Notes under the pieces: model-generated | Seen by the model: the letters and a program-made list of their open reading frames with translations, nothing else | What the model was told of the DNA's origin: nothing | The model's database searches: none | Part shown: positions 39,204-46,629 of the stretch, one piece after another | Layout of the letters: every line of letters starts with the position of its first letter | How positions within the stretch are numbered: position 1 is the first letter of the stretch | Program-made: the position numbers and the translations under genes | Assembly: GCF_015207605.1 (NCBI RefSeq) | Contig: NZ_JADEWO010000009.1 | Span: 1 to 64,000, forward strand | DNA from: Oculatella sp. LEGE 06141 | GTDB lineage: Bacteria > Cyanobacteriota > Cyanobacteriia > Elainellales > Elainellaceae | DNA: 64,000 bases | Reading direction: 5' to 3'

Positions 39204-39535
39204 TAGCTAGCGATCGGAACCAGGTGAATCTTCATACCGTTTTGGCGAAGGTGCTCACTCTGCTGAGCGAATACCTCCTTCATGAATCCGAACTCAACTG
39301 CCATGCTTTTGACGTTTGATTGAACCAGGGCAAACAGTTCGGTCAGTTCGGTAGGGTTGTCGCCGCGATCGTTCGCCTTCAACAACTCTTGAATGTGATC
39401 GGCCAGCATGGCTAGATCGTCAAGCACCAGGTCGTCAATTAATTCGGGTTCGGGGGCGATCGCTTCTGCTTGTGTCTCAAGCAATTGGTTTAATTCAGCT
39501 TGAGCGATCGTTTGGGTGTCGAGAGTGTATGTCAT
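39203..39535 (-). CDS. Acidic helical hypothetical protein, first gene of the leftward operon
   Basis: A 110-residue, strongly acidic helical protein (LETQAEAIAPEPELIDDLVL, DHIQELLKAND), not recognised. It is the promoter-proximal gene of the 39.5-37.6 kb operon, divergent from the XRE regulator across an operator-like region, so it is likely the first early or lysogeny-controlled product. Confidence 0.55.
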   Translation of the reverse strand: MTYTLDTQTIAQAELNQLLETQAEAIAPEPELIDDLVLDDLAMLADHIQELLKANDRGDNPTELTELFALVQSNVKSMAVEFGFMKEVFAQQSEHLRQNGMKIHLVPIAS

Positions 39536-39657
39536 ATTGGTTCTAGACCTTTAATTAAGGGTTCACTCAACCCGCTCCTTCTGCCGTTCCGCCAAGTTCG
39601 ATAGGAAGGAAGCGGGTTTTGGTTTGGCTGTTCTTCGCCTCACCTGAATTAAATATA

Positions 39658-39713
39658 ACTCCAATTATTTGGATATGTCAATATTGATTGGATATTTGTG
39701 CTTTACTTGGAGT
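39658..39713. promoter_or_regulatory. Operator-like array between divergent units
   Basis: TTGGATAT at 39669 and 39688 and TTGGAGT at 39707 start exactly 19 bp apart. ACTCCAA at 39658-39664 is the inverse of the last copy. An AT-rich promoter stretch lies here. Binding sites for the adjacent XRE regulator are likely. Confidence 0.6.
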
Positions 39714-39746
39714 GCAAGCATTTTGTGATGTTCCAAGGAGGGATAT

Positions 39747-40007
39747 ATGCTGATTGTTGGAGTTCAACAACAGCCCGTGAAGTTAAGCTTTTCTGAGTGG
39801 CTCAAGGTGACACGCGATCGCACAGGAGTGACGCAGGCTCGATTAGCAGCAGAGTTGCAGGTCAGGCCGCAAACGATTAGCAACTGGGAGAACGGAGTAT
39901 CTTCTCCGAGCCTTGATCCTGTTCAAATGCTCAAGCTCTGCACTTTGCTCAAGGTGAGCCTTGAAGAATTGGCGATTGCGTATCAAAGCGAAGGGCACGA
40001 TGCCTAA
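39747..40007 (+). CDS. XRE-type HTH regulator
   Basis: An 86-residue protein; residues 15-75 are a canonical XRE helix-turn-helix (WLKVTRDRTGVTQARLAAEL, VRPQTISNWENGVSSPSLDP). A strong ribosome site AAGGAGG lies upstream. It is divergent from the 39.5-37.6 kb operon and is followed by a strong terminator. Its size is that of a Cro-like or small repressor without a cleavable C-terminal domain, so the switch would not be of the LexA/CI self-cleavage type. Confidence 0.85.
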   Translation: MLIVGVQQQPVKLSFSEWLKVTRDRTGVTQARLAAELQVRPQTISNWENGVSSPSLDPVQMLKLCTLLKVSLEELAIAYQSEGHDA

Positions 40008-40112
40008 ATACAAAAAACCGCCCCATGTGGGACAGCAAAGCAGTTAGTAGTGTAAGTGCGTGGCTCTCGAACGGAAAACCATTTACAAGGCTAGCGTTCC
40101 CGATTCAAACAA

Positions 40113-40138
40113 AAGCACCCTGCCGAGGGTGCTTTTGT
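40113..40138 (+). terminator. Bidirectional intrinsic terminator
   Basis: AAAAGCACCCT and AGGGTGCTTTT form a perfect stem with loop GCCG and T-runs on both strands. It ends the XRE gene and the leftward operon that finishes at 40161. Confidence 0.92.
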
Positions 40139-40160
40139 TTTGCGGTGGTGGGGCGATCGC

Positions 40161-40352
40161 TCATCCGTTTGAAATCAGATGAGAAACAGTGTCTGAGGCA
40201 AGCTGCACTAAGGTTCTTGCTTGCAGAAGCTTGCCGTCACTGCTGCATTCATAGAGTCCGAGCTTTTCATTTTTGCTGGCCTCTGAAACGCCGAAAGGCT
40301 GAAATATCTTGTTAAATCCAGCTACCGATATGTTTGAGCCTTGCCAAGTCAT
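40161..40352 (-). CDS. Small hypothetical protein, last gene of the ATPase operon
   Basis: The protein has 63 residues; the start is set by the strong ribosome site AAGGAGGT four bases before ATG 40352. It is a single small mixed domain (MTWQGSNISVAGFNKIFQPF, LVQLASDTVSHLI) with one Cys. No family is recognised. Confidence 0.55.
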   Translation of the reverse strand: MTWQGSNISVAGFNKIFQPFGVSEASKNEKLGLYECSSDGKLLQARTLVQLASDTVSHLISNG

Positions 40353-40362
40353 CCGTACCTCC

Positions 40363-40779
40363 TTACTTTTTGCTTTGCTGTGGTGGGGCGATCGCCGCCC
40401 AATCAAGACATTGAGGCTGTGGCTTTTCCACAGGATGAACTGAGCAGGGATTAGCTAGATAGTCGATCGCCGCCACGCTGAAATACTTGCAGTTAAAGCA
40501 TTCTGCACATTCCTCAATCTCTTCGCGATCGCTGTAATGGCGGATCGCCAGACAACCGCCTACCAGCACCCAGGTCAGGCTAAGTCCCGTTGCGGTAGCT
40601 GAGGTCTGAACCACTCCAATAATTTGACCTTCCCGATGGTCGCTGATAAAAGGGCTGGCAACAAACAGGGTACTGGTGGATAGCAAGGTTGCAGCCAAAG
40701 CACTCAGAAAGGTTGAAGCAGCGGCGCAGCAGTTAGCGCCAATGAGCTTTTCTGCAATGGTTCTTTTGGGGTCGGTCAT
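40363..40779 (-). CDS. Membrane protein with a cytoplasmic-type Cys cluster
   Basis: The protein has 138 residues. Two membrane segments (residues about 18-45 and 55-80) are followed by a tail with CAECFNCKYF, CSVHP and CLDW, a Cys/His set that could bind metal. It lies directly behind the ATPase gene and is probably translated with it. A membrane partner of the ATPase is plausible; no family is recognised. Confidence 0.6.
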   Translation of the reverse strand: MTDPKRTIAEKLIGANCCAAASTFLSALAATLLSTSTLFVASPFISDHREGQIIGVVQTSATATGLSLTWVLVGGCLAIRHYSDREEIEECAECFNCKYFSVAAIDYLANPCSVHPVEKPQPQCLDWAAIAPPQQSKK

Positions 40780-40797
40780 GAATCAGTCCTTATCGAT

Positions 40798-42390
40798 CTA
40801 TCTGGTTTCTTCAACCTGAAATTTGGCGAGCAAGCTATCAATGTATTTAGAAATTTCCTGCCGCTTCCTGCCGCTGGTTACTCCCATGTGTTGCTCAATA
40901 AATCTGGTTCGCCCCATGCCTTTGCTGAGCGTCAAAAACAATCCGAGAAAACTCCGCTCGCTCAGGCCAGCCCAATTTTGTCCCAATTCTTGAATCAACC
41001 CTAAAACGGGTTTGTCCACCAGTCCATGCGGGTTGTCCGGGTTTTGTCCAGCGCTTGTCCCGGTTTTGTCCGGGTTTTGTCCATCTCTGTCCGGTGTTTG
41101 TCTTGACCCATTTGAGCTGGTCAGTTCAGGGAATCGAGTTAACATCCAAACCACTGGATCTGGATGCCCATACTCATTAGTTTCGGTGAGAATCCATGAT
41201 GGCAACTCCCATCGGTCTTCTCTACCGTTTCGATCGATCAGATATTTGCCAGTGGGCGATCGCTCACCCATTTCGTCTTCAGTGTGAACGGCAAAGATGC
41301 CAACACGACCACTGCGCCAGGTCGCATCCATGCCTTTCAACCCATGAGCGCCGGAGGTGTCATTTTGGCTGATGCCGATGAAACCTATGCCGCTCTTTGG
41401 TCCTTTCATCAGCACAGCGGTGAGCAGCTTCTGCAAATCGATTTCGTATTGGCTAGCAGCGGCCAGCATTTCGTCAAAAATGACAGACTGATGCTTTAAA
41501 GAATGTTTTGAGGCGGATTCAATAGCACGGGTCATCCGGTCAACACCCTGAGAGTAAGCTCGAAAGTTGCTGGCTACCTCGCTCCAGGCAATTCGTTTGG
41601 GGTAATCATCGTCGGTGCTAAAATAGCCAACCTGATGATCTAAGGCTAACCGGGCGATCGCCAGCATCAAGGCAGCGGTTGTTTTCCCGCTTTGGGACGC
41701 GCCATAAAACCAGACAAACGGATGGTGGATTAGCGACCCAAGCGGGAAACCGTCACGACCTAGCACCGTGAGCAGATCCACCATCCGCGCCCTGGGGTCA
41801 GGGTTGGATAAGTCAGGCTCCATTGAGCGCTGCTCATCGCTATCATCTGGCTCATCATTGGCAGGTAGGTCAATCGACCTTTCTTCTGACTCTGATCCAA
41901 CGGCTTGATTGGTGAAGGCAGACGGAGTAAGCGTTGCAGGTTCAAGCAATTTATTTAATGACTCCTTCCGCTGAGGCTTAGGCTTCTCCTGACGCTGCCT
42001 CCAAAGGTTGAGCAACGCCTCTGCATCGGGCGATAGCCGCAACCCTTTCTTCTCCGCCCATATCAACTGCGCGATCGCAGTCTCGTCGCCATACTGTTCG
42101 CAATACTCGCCTAGCGAATGACCTTCTAACTCATGAGCAACGCAGCCATACTGCTGGATGGCTGTCTGACTCTCGCTCATTTCTTTGTTCCGTCGCCAAG
42201 CAGTGTGGATGCCGATGATAGCAGGCGGCAAGAATGCGAAACCTGTTCCAGTAACTGCCGCGAGGGCAACCCCCGCAACAATGCCACTCACCCCAATCAA
42301 TCCAGTGTGGGTGCCCTTAGCGGCTTTGAGGTAAGCATGCTCGATCCATTGTTCATCTGTCAGTTTTGCTGATTCCATAGAGAATTTCAT
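40798..42390 (-). CDS. Membrane-tethered P-loop ATPase (FtsK/TraD-like or virion/plasmid DNA pump-like)
   Basis: The protein has 530 residues. One or two membrane segments lie at about 30-66 (GLIGVSGIVAGVALAAVTGT). An acidic linker follows (170-200). The ATPase core has Walker A GASQSGKT at 230-237, a YFSTDDDYPKR strand, Walker B VIFDE at 303-307 and a sensor-like GFIGISQND. A Pro/Gln/Asp-rich spacer repeats GQNPD. The end looks like a winged helix (FIEQHMGVTSGRKRQEISKY). Related proteins occur on cyanobacterial plasmids. It may move or partition DNA at the membrane; no relaxase or type IV secretion genes accompany it in the window. Confidence 0.7.
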   Translation of the reverse strand: MKFSMESAKLTDEQWIEHAYLKAAKGTHTGLIGVSGIVAGVALAAVTGTGFAFLPPAIIGIHTAWRRNKEMSESQTAIQQYGCVAHELEGHSLGEYCEQYGDETAIAQLIWAEKKGLRLSPDAEALLNLWRQRQEKPKPQRKESLNKLLEPATLTPSAFTNQAVGSESEERSIDLPANDEPDDSDEQRSMEPDLSNPDPRARMVDLLTVLGRDGFPLGSLIHHPFVWFYGASQSGKTTAALMLAIARLALDHQVGYFSTDDDYPKRIAWSEVASNFRAYSQGVDRMTRAIESASKHSLKHQSVIFDEMLAAASQYEIDLQKLLTAVLMKGPKSGIGFIGISQNDTSGAHGLKGMDATWRSGRVGIFAVHTEDEMGERSPTGKYLIDRNGREDRWELPSWILTETNEYGHPDPVVWMLTRFPELTSSNGSRQTPDRDGQNPDKTGTSAGQNPDNPHGLVDKPVLGLIQELGQNWAGLSERSFLGLFLTLSKGMGRTRFIEQHMGVTSGRKRQEISKYIDSLLAKFQVEETR

Positions 42391-42403
42391 ACGTCAGCAC
42401 CTT

Positions 42404-43147
42404 CTAGCGGTGAGCCTTGAGATGGGTGATTAGGTTGGACAAGCCGAACATCACTTTGACCAGGAACTCGACGCAGTACAGGCAGAAGCCGATCGCTGCC
42501 ACGTTACCCCAGTTGATTTGATTCCACTGCCCGGTCATCAGGACTAACCACGCTCTATCAAACCCACCTTCAATTGGCGGGTAAATGGTGCTAACAACGC
42601 AGAAGTCGAGAATGTACGCAAAGCAGGCGGCATTCCTGGCTGTTGCAACCGTTTGCAGTGGTAAGCGGTTGTAGACTTTTTTCAAGGATTGAAGCAACGG
42701 GTCTTCCCAGGGGCGAACGCTATATTTTCTGCCGGACTCAGCATCATTGATGATGCCTTGCATCAAAATTCGGTTGCGTTCAACAAAGACTGGAGCCGTC
42801 TCGCAAATCTGGATGAATAGCCAAAGAATTGCTCCCAAGAGCCAGAAGATGATGCTCAAAGGAATGCCAGCCAGCCAAGCGACTACTCCACTAGTCGGGA
42901 CAACTCCAGTCAGGCCGACGAGATACTCAACGGCTCTACTGTAGGGGAAGATGTTCAACCAGCAAAAGAATAGTGCAATGAGTGCGGCTGTCCAATATAG
43001 GAGACTGAAGATCCAGGTGTCTTTTAACGCGGAAAGCCATCGTCGGCCCTGCCATTTGCCGCTGCTGCTATCCGCTGGCTCTTGCCAGTTAGATTGCGGT
43101 GCCTGGTAGTCCTCTTCATGCCGTCTGGTTCTGGATTGATAGGCCAT
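42404..43147 (-). CDS. Polytopic membrane protein of the ATPase operon
   Basis: The protein has 247 residues. A polar N-terminus (about 40 residues) precedes about five membrane segments (residues about 45-68, 72-90, 92-115, 170-190, 215-235), with a cytoplasmic loop containing PWEDPLLQSLKKVYNRLPLQ. It starts three bases from the next gene and ends 14 bases from the ATPase. It could form the channel or anchor for the ATPase. No known family was recognised. Confidence 0.6.
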   Translation of the reverse strand: MAYQSRTRRHEEDYQAPQSNWQEPADSSSGKWQGRRWLSALKDTWIFSLLYWTAALIALFFCWLNIFPYSRAVEYLVGLTGVVPTSGVVAWLAGIPLSIIFWLLGAILWLFIQICETAPVFVERNRILMQGIINDAESGRKYSVRPWEDPLLQSLKKVYNRLPLQTVATARNAACFAYILDFCVVSTIYPPIEGGFDRAWLVLMTGQWNQINWGNVAAIGFCLYCVEFLVKVMFGLSNLITHLKAHR

Positions 43148-43150
43148 TAG

Positions 43151-43663
43151 TTAGTTCCTCACGGGGTTTGAGTAAGTGCCTTCTGCAAACTGGCGTTGCT
43201 CTGCTTCTCGAACGATCGCCTTGTTGCCTGTATAGGCAGGCAGGCTGATTTTGCTGTTGCCATCTAGGATTGCAGTGTTGCCGTTAGCGTCGCAGACCAC
43301 CGTGCCAGGTGGCAGTGGTGAGCCATCGACCGGATCGACCACGCGTGCCCCAACGGCAACATTGGCGTATTGATTGGGAGTGTCTGCAAAGTAAATGAAC
43401 ATACAGCCTGCGACGTATCGCCCTTCGGCGATCGCGGCCTGCTGTTCAGCGAAAAGGGTGGAAGCTTCTGCCTCGGCGCTCAAAGCCGCATTGGCTTTGA
43501 TTTGCTGCGCTCGAACTTCAGACGCTTTCATGTTTTCGAGAATGTTTTGATGGTTCATTGCTGCGATCGCTGCCGTGGCCACCAATGCGAGGGAAAGCAT
43601 GGGATTTCGCTGCGCCCAGTTTTTACGGCTGGTATTGGACTGGAGTTCTTGGAATAAGCTCAT
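43151..43663 (-). CDS. Membrane-anchored extracytoplasmic protein of the ATPase operon
   Basis: The protein has 170 residues. A basic start (RKNWAQRNP) precedes a single hydrophobic segment (MLSLALVATAAIAAM, about 22-36), then an Ala/Glu helical stalk (residues 40-80) and a small beta domain with two Cys (VAGCMFIYFADTPNQYANVA, PPGTVVCDANGN). The topology suggests a stalked periplasmic head. It is coupled to the flanking genes, and part of a trans-envelope assembly with the ATPase is an inference. Confidence 0.55.
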   Translation of the reverse strand: MSLFQELQSNTSRKNWAQRNPMLSLALVATAAIAAMNHQNILENMKASEVRAQQIKANAALSAEAEASTLFAEQQAAIAEGRYVAGCMFIYFADTPNQYANVAVGARVVDPVDGSPLPPGTVVCDANGNTAILDGNSKISLPAYTGNKAIVREAEQRQFAEGTYSNPVRN

Positions 43664-43998
43664 CAGGCGAACACTCCTTGCTGAACCTGAGCAATGAGGG
43701 CAGCGAGTAGATCAAGGAGGTCGCGTTCGGGCAGATCGAAGATATCGATTAAGGCTTCATCCAGGCCAACAGCCTTCAGTTCGTCCTCGACTACGTACTG
43801 GAGCGGGAATTCGACGTACTGTTCGGGCGACAGATATAATTCCAGTTCGTCTGTCGCTAGCACAGAACCGATCGCCCCGACCAGTGTGAGCTTGCAGCGT
43901 TTGGTCATCTTTTGGAAGGTGGAGCCAAACTCCTGGGTCAATCCTTCACAAATTTCTGTGTAGGTAGGGCTTTCTGGATAAGTAGCGTTTTCTGGCAT
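43663..43998 (-). CDS. Acidic hypothetical protein of the ATPase operon
   Basis: A 111-residue, acidic protein with a helical N-terminus (YTEICEGLTQEFGSTFQKMT) and a C-terminal part rich in Leu/Asp (ALIDIFDLPERDLLDLLAAL). Its stop overlaps the start of the 43151-43663 gene. Not recognised. Confidence 0.55.
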   Translation of the reverse strand: MPENATYPESPTYTEICEGLTQEFGSTFQKMTKRCKLTLVGAIGSVLATDELELYLSPEQYVEFPLQYVVEDELKAVGLDEALIDIFDLPERDLLDLLAALIAQVQQGVFA

Positions 43999-44049
43999 GT
44001 TGGAATCCTCTTGGCTATATGGGCTGGATTGAATAGCTGGACCGGAATT

Positions 44050-44071
44050 CCAGTCCGGAATTCCGGACTGG
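44050..44071. repeat. Dispersed palindrome, family B, 22 bp perfect
   Basis: CCAGTCCGGAA pairs perfectly with its complement around GAATTC. A partial extra unit (CCGGAATTCC) precedes it at 44042-44051. It lies just past the stop of the 53-residue gene. Confidence 0.8.
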
Positions 44072-44072
44072 G

Positions 44073-44234
44073 TTAGCGACTGGAATAACGATTGAGCAAA
44101 GCCATGTAGTTGGCTTTAGTAATGCGCCGCCTGCCGCCATCGGGCAAAAGGGCGTAATAGATGCGATTCTTTCCGGTTTCTCCGTTGTTGGTTATTCCGC
44201 AGCATTCATTTGCTGCAACTCGTTTCAGTGCCAT
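44073..44234 (-). CDS. Small basic protein (53 residues)
   Basis: ATG 44234 to TAA 44073-44075. The sequence has protein-like periodicity: basic start ALKRVAANECCG, a beta pair (GKNRIYYALLPDGGRRRI) and a C-terminal helix (KANYMALLNRYSS). The positive charge suggests a DNA- or RNA-binding role. It lies in the operon between the 44322-44771 and 43663-43998 genes. Confidence 0.6.
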   Translation of the reverse strand: MALKRVAANECCGITNNGETGKNRIYYALLPDGGRRRITKANYMALLNRYSSR

Positions 44235-44321
44235 TGTTTTGTGAGCATAAAGGGCTGTTGAAGAGATGCCATGCGGTGAGGACGGAACCCACCAGCATGG
44301 CGAGGACGAGCGCTTTGCAGA

Positions 44322-44771
44322 TCAGGAACCCGTTAGATTCCGCTGGATTGGGATTCCGGGAAGCGCGAAAAAATCCCCAAACTCCACCTCAAATACCTGT
44401 GAATCTGCGATTTGCTCTGGCTTTTCATACTGGCGATCGAGGTTTTCGATCTTTTCCACAGCAGCGGCAAAGATGCGAGCTTTGGTTGTGCGATGCAGCT
44501 CAACCAACACGTCAGAGGCTTGCTCCACGTAGCGCTGATTTGCCTGAATTGCACCTGCCAGCTCTTGATTTAGTTCGGCAGTTTGCTGGTGAAATCGGTT
44601 GGCAGTAATACGCGTGTTGTCGGCATAGACACGAGCAATCTCTCCGGTTTCAACAGGCTGAAATGCTTTATCAGTCTGCTTTTGGCTAGGGTGAATTGGT
44701 CGCTTAATCTGCTGCTTTTGGTTGTTTAGAACAGCTTGCTCTTCGGGGGTTAAATTGCTGTGTTCAGTCAT
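44322..44771 (-). CDS. Helical hypothetical protein of the early leftward operon
   Basis: The protein has about 149 residues; ATG 44771 overlaps the upstream stop (ATGA) with GAAAGG upstream. The first 45 residues are polar and Gln-rich. Residues 50-125 form a long amphipathic helix (RFHQQTAELNQELAGAIQAN, KARIFAAAVEKIENLD). The C-terminal part is short and acidic. Not recognised. Confidence 0.55.
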   Translation of the reverse strand: MTEHSNLTPEEQAVLNNQKQQIKRPIHPSQKQTDKAFQPVETGEIARVYADNTRITANRFHQQTAELNQELAGAIQANQRYVEQASDVLVELHRTTKARIFAAAVEKIENLDRQYEKPEQIADSQVFEVEFGDFFALPGIPIQRNLTGS

Positions 44772-45033
44772 TGGGGTACCTTTCAGGGTGTTGATTAAGG
44801 TCTTTAAGTAGCGCAGTTTTTGCTCGCTCAAGGGAGCGATCGCGCTTTAGGTGATTGGCAATAAAGAGGAACTTAGCGACATCGCGCTTGCCATATAGCG
44901 GCTTACGTTGCACCAGACAGAAGGGGAGCCACTCATAAAACTGGGAGACGCTTAACTCGCGATCAGCCCATATCAGTAGCTCTCGCCTAACGTCATCTCT
45001 GGTGTAGTCCTCTAGTAGTTGTGCTGTGGGCAT
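44764..45033 (-). CDS. Small hypothetical protein, first gene of the ATPase operon
   Basis: The protein has about 89 residues. ATG 45033 is favoured because an upstream in-frame start at 45072 would place an arm of the 49-bp inverted repeat inside the gene. It is helical and basic (EDYTRDDVRRELLIWADREL, YGKRDVAKFLFIANHLKRDR). Not recognised; a DNA-binding regulator is possible. Confidence 0.5.
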   Translation of the reverse strand: MPTAQLLEDYTRDDVRRELLIWADRELSVSQFYEWLPFCLVQRKPLYGKRDVAKFLFIANHLKRDRSLERAKTALLKDLNQHPERYPND

Positions 45034-45048
45034 TTCAGGCTCTCGGCT

Positions 45049-45097
45049 GAATGTCACCGGAATCTCAAGCAATTCTGATCAGATTCGGGTGACATTC
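45049..45097. promoter_or_regulatory. 49-bp inverted repeat, operator or attenuator candidate
   Basis: Seventeen-bp arms (GAATGTCACCGGAATCT against AGATTCGGGTGACATTC, one mismatch) flank a 15-nt centre. It lies between the leftward ATPase operon and the rightward RHH gene. Confidence 0.65.
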
Positions 45098-45123
45098 CGG
45101 ATACATGCAAAATAGCACATTTT

Positions 45124-45153
45124 TAGTAGCTGTAAAGCTACTAGATAGTAGCT
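45124..45153. promoter_or_regulatory. TAGTAGCT repeat cluster upstream of the RHH regulator gene
   Basis: TAGTAGCT, loop GTAA, AGCTACTA, then TAGTAGCT again 22 bp after the first. It is a likely binding site for the divergent regulator. Confidence 0.5.
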
Positions 45154-45231
45154 AGCTAAAGTTTTTAAGCTGAATAGTAGCCAAACGGCTGTTAGTTCTT
45201 ACGATGGAAAGGAAGCAACAACGGAGCGTAT

Positions 45232-45633
45232 GTGAGCAAGCGCGTATTTTTAACCTTGCCTGACGGCGTAGCTGCCGACTTGAAGCGATGGGCTGATAGC
45301 GAAAGCAATAATTCTGCTGGATTGGCAGGTTTCCTGGTAGAGCAAGCGGTGCGCCAGGCGAAGGAGGAGGGCAAGATTCCTCCACCTCCTGGTGGGTCAC
45401 CACTACCGGAATACAAATCCCTATCTCAGCTAGTTATGCACAACCTCAGCAAGCTAGCCGAGTCAGGCAAGCTACCACAAAAGCGGCTGAAGGAGCTGAT
45501 GGACGGCGATCGCCCCACAGAAGTCGAAGTTTTGCGGATTGCTCTGTTACTGGAGTTGACCGAAGAGTACGTTTCAGACCTGCCAATCAATGGAGGAGTG
45601 AATGGCGACAAAACAAAAACTGGAACTAAATGA
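45232..45633 (+). CDS. Ribbon-helix-helix type regulator
   Basis: A 133-residue protein starting at GTG 45232. Residues 3-45 look like an RHH domain (KRVFLTLPDGVAADLKRWAD, then a second helix). A Pro-rich linker (PPPPGGSPLPE) leads to a helical C-terminal part (LSQLVMHNLSKLAESGKLPQ, LRIALLLELTEEYV). It is divergent from the ATPase operon with two operator-like repeats between, so it is the likely controller of both units. It overlaps the next gene by 32 bases. Confidence 0.7.
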   Translation: MSKRVFLTLPDGVAADLKRWADSESNNSAGLAGFLVEQAVRQAKEEGKIPPPPGGSPLPEYKSLSQLVMHNLSKLAESGKLPQKRLKELMDGDRPTEVEVLRIALLLELTEEYVSDLPINGGVNGDKTKTGTK

Positions 45634-46297
45634 TTACTTGCCAAGCAATTGGCAAGTTCTACCAACAGCTAATGGCGTTCGCCTGGTGGCACCTAACGGT
45701 ATGGATGCTCAGTTCTTCTATGAAGGAGCAAGAGAGTATTTAAAGCTTTCGGCGCAAACTCTTGGCTCAATCGAATTGCTCTGGGATGGCTGCGCTCAGC
45801 CAATCAAGGTGGAAGGCATGGCTAGCGCTAAGTCACCAAGCATCGACAGCTACGCTCCCTCTAAAATCAGCCCTGATGCTAACCATGAGGCGGTGGCAGA
45901 CTTCATCAAAGGCAAAAAAGCTGAAGGGCTAATTGTCACCATTACCAGCATGGTGAGCGATAAATGTTTACTGGTTAACGATCTTCAGGTATTCGATCGC
46001 GGCGGTGGCTGGACCGGCGATGACTGGATTGGATTGGATTTCAAAAAGCTATGGCGAGACTCGTTTCAGATTGGCAAGACCAACTACTACGGGCAGCTCG
46101 TTCAAGCAATTGAACGCGATCGCGGTATTTCAGATTTTCACTATCACATCCGCCGCCCGTCCGGAGCGCTGGCAGAATATAGCAGCAGCTACCACTTTGT
46201 AGAAAACTTTTTGGAAGTGCCCGTCAGGATTGCAGTATCCAAGGTGGGTGACTGGAGAGTTATTGAGAGTGCAACTGACGGCAGTGAAACGATCTAG
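45602..46297 (+). CDS. PAS-like sensor or regulatory protein
   Basis: A 231-residue protein co-transcribed with the RHH gene. Residues 1-75 form an N-terminal domain. Residues about 105-230 have a PAS-like course: GLIVTITSMVSDKCLLVNDL, WIGLDFKKLW, a central helix and FHYHIRRPSGALAEYSSSYH, then PVRIAVSKVGDW. It has no kinase or output domain, so it may modulate the RHH regulator. A direct signal sensor linked to a phage repressor would be unusual. The PAS match is by eye. Confidence 0.5.
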   Translation: MATKQKLELNDYLPSNWQVLPTANGVRLVAPNGMDAQFFYEGAREYLKLSAQTLGSIELLWDGCAQPIKVEGMASAKSPSIDSYAPSKISPDANHEAVADFIKGKKAEGLIVTITSMVSDKCLLVNDLQVFDRGGGWTGDDWIGLDFKKLWRDSFQIGKTNYYGQLVQAIERDRGISDFHYHIRRPSGALAEYSSSYHFVENFLEVPVRIAVSKVGDWRVIESATDGSETI

Positions 46298-46299
46298 AT

Positions 46300-46324
46300 C
46301 AAATCCGCAACCGTTGCGGATTTG
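46300..46324. repeat. Dispersed palindrome, family A
   Basis: Perfect 12-bp arms around one centre base, two bases past the stop of the PAS-like gene and before a convergent small gene. It could act as a shared 3' end hairpin. Confidence 0.75.
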
Positions 46325-46340
46325 GAAGAGTCGATCGCCC

Positions 46341-46454
46341 CTACCTCTTCTTGCTACTCTTTACCCGTCGCCACGCCCAACGCAGCGGCCAGGTGACAAG
46401 CCAGAGCAACCAAAGGACGATCGCAACATCATAACGGCGGGTAAATCGATGCAT
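46341..46454 (-). CDS. 37-residue single-span membrane microprotein
   Basis: A strong ribosome site AGGAG eight bases before ATG 46454 supports this short gene. The sequence is MHRFTRRYD, a Trp/Leu-rich membrane segment (VAIVLWLLWLVTWPL) and a basic tail RWAWRRVKSSKKR. It is of holin- or regulatory-microprotein size. Function is unknown. Confidence 0.55.
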   Translation of the reverse strand: MHRFTRRYDVAIVLWLLWLVTWPLRWAWRRVKSSKKR

Positions 46455-46629
46455 GAAGTCTCCTGATTTCGCTGGGTTCAGCGTGCCCAAATTCGCAATG
46501 GGGCACAATGGAAACAACTGTTCTACGACAGCCAGCGGCGGTTGCTCTTCCAAGGGGTAGCAGCCGCTTTTGCGTTAGATGGAGCTGGCGGTTGGGGACT
46601 TTAAACCAGAACCCCTTGGAAGAAACAAC

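Noticed and set aside
40025-40112. tRNA-like stretch with TTCAAAC near a hairpin
   Set aside because: No matching acceptor, D or anticodon stems could be drawn; the TTCAAAC part does not sit in a pairing stem.
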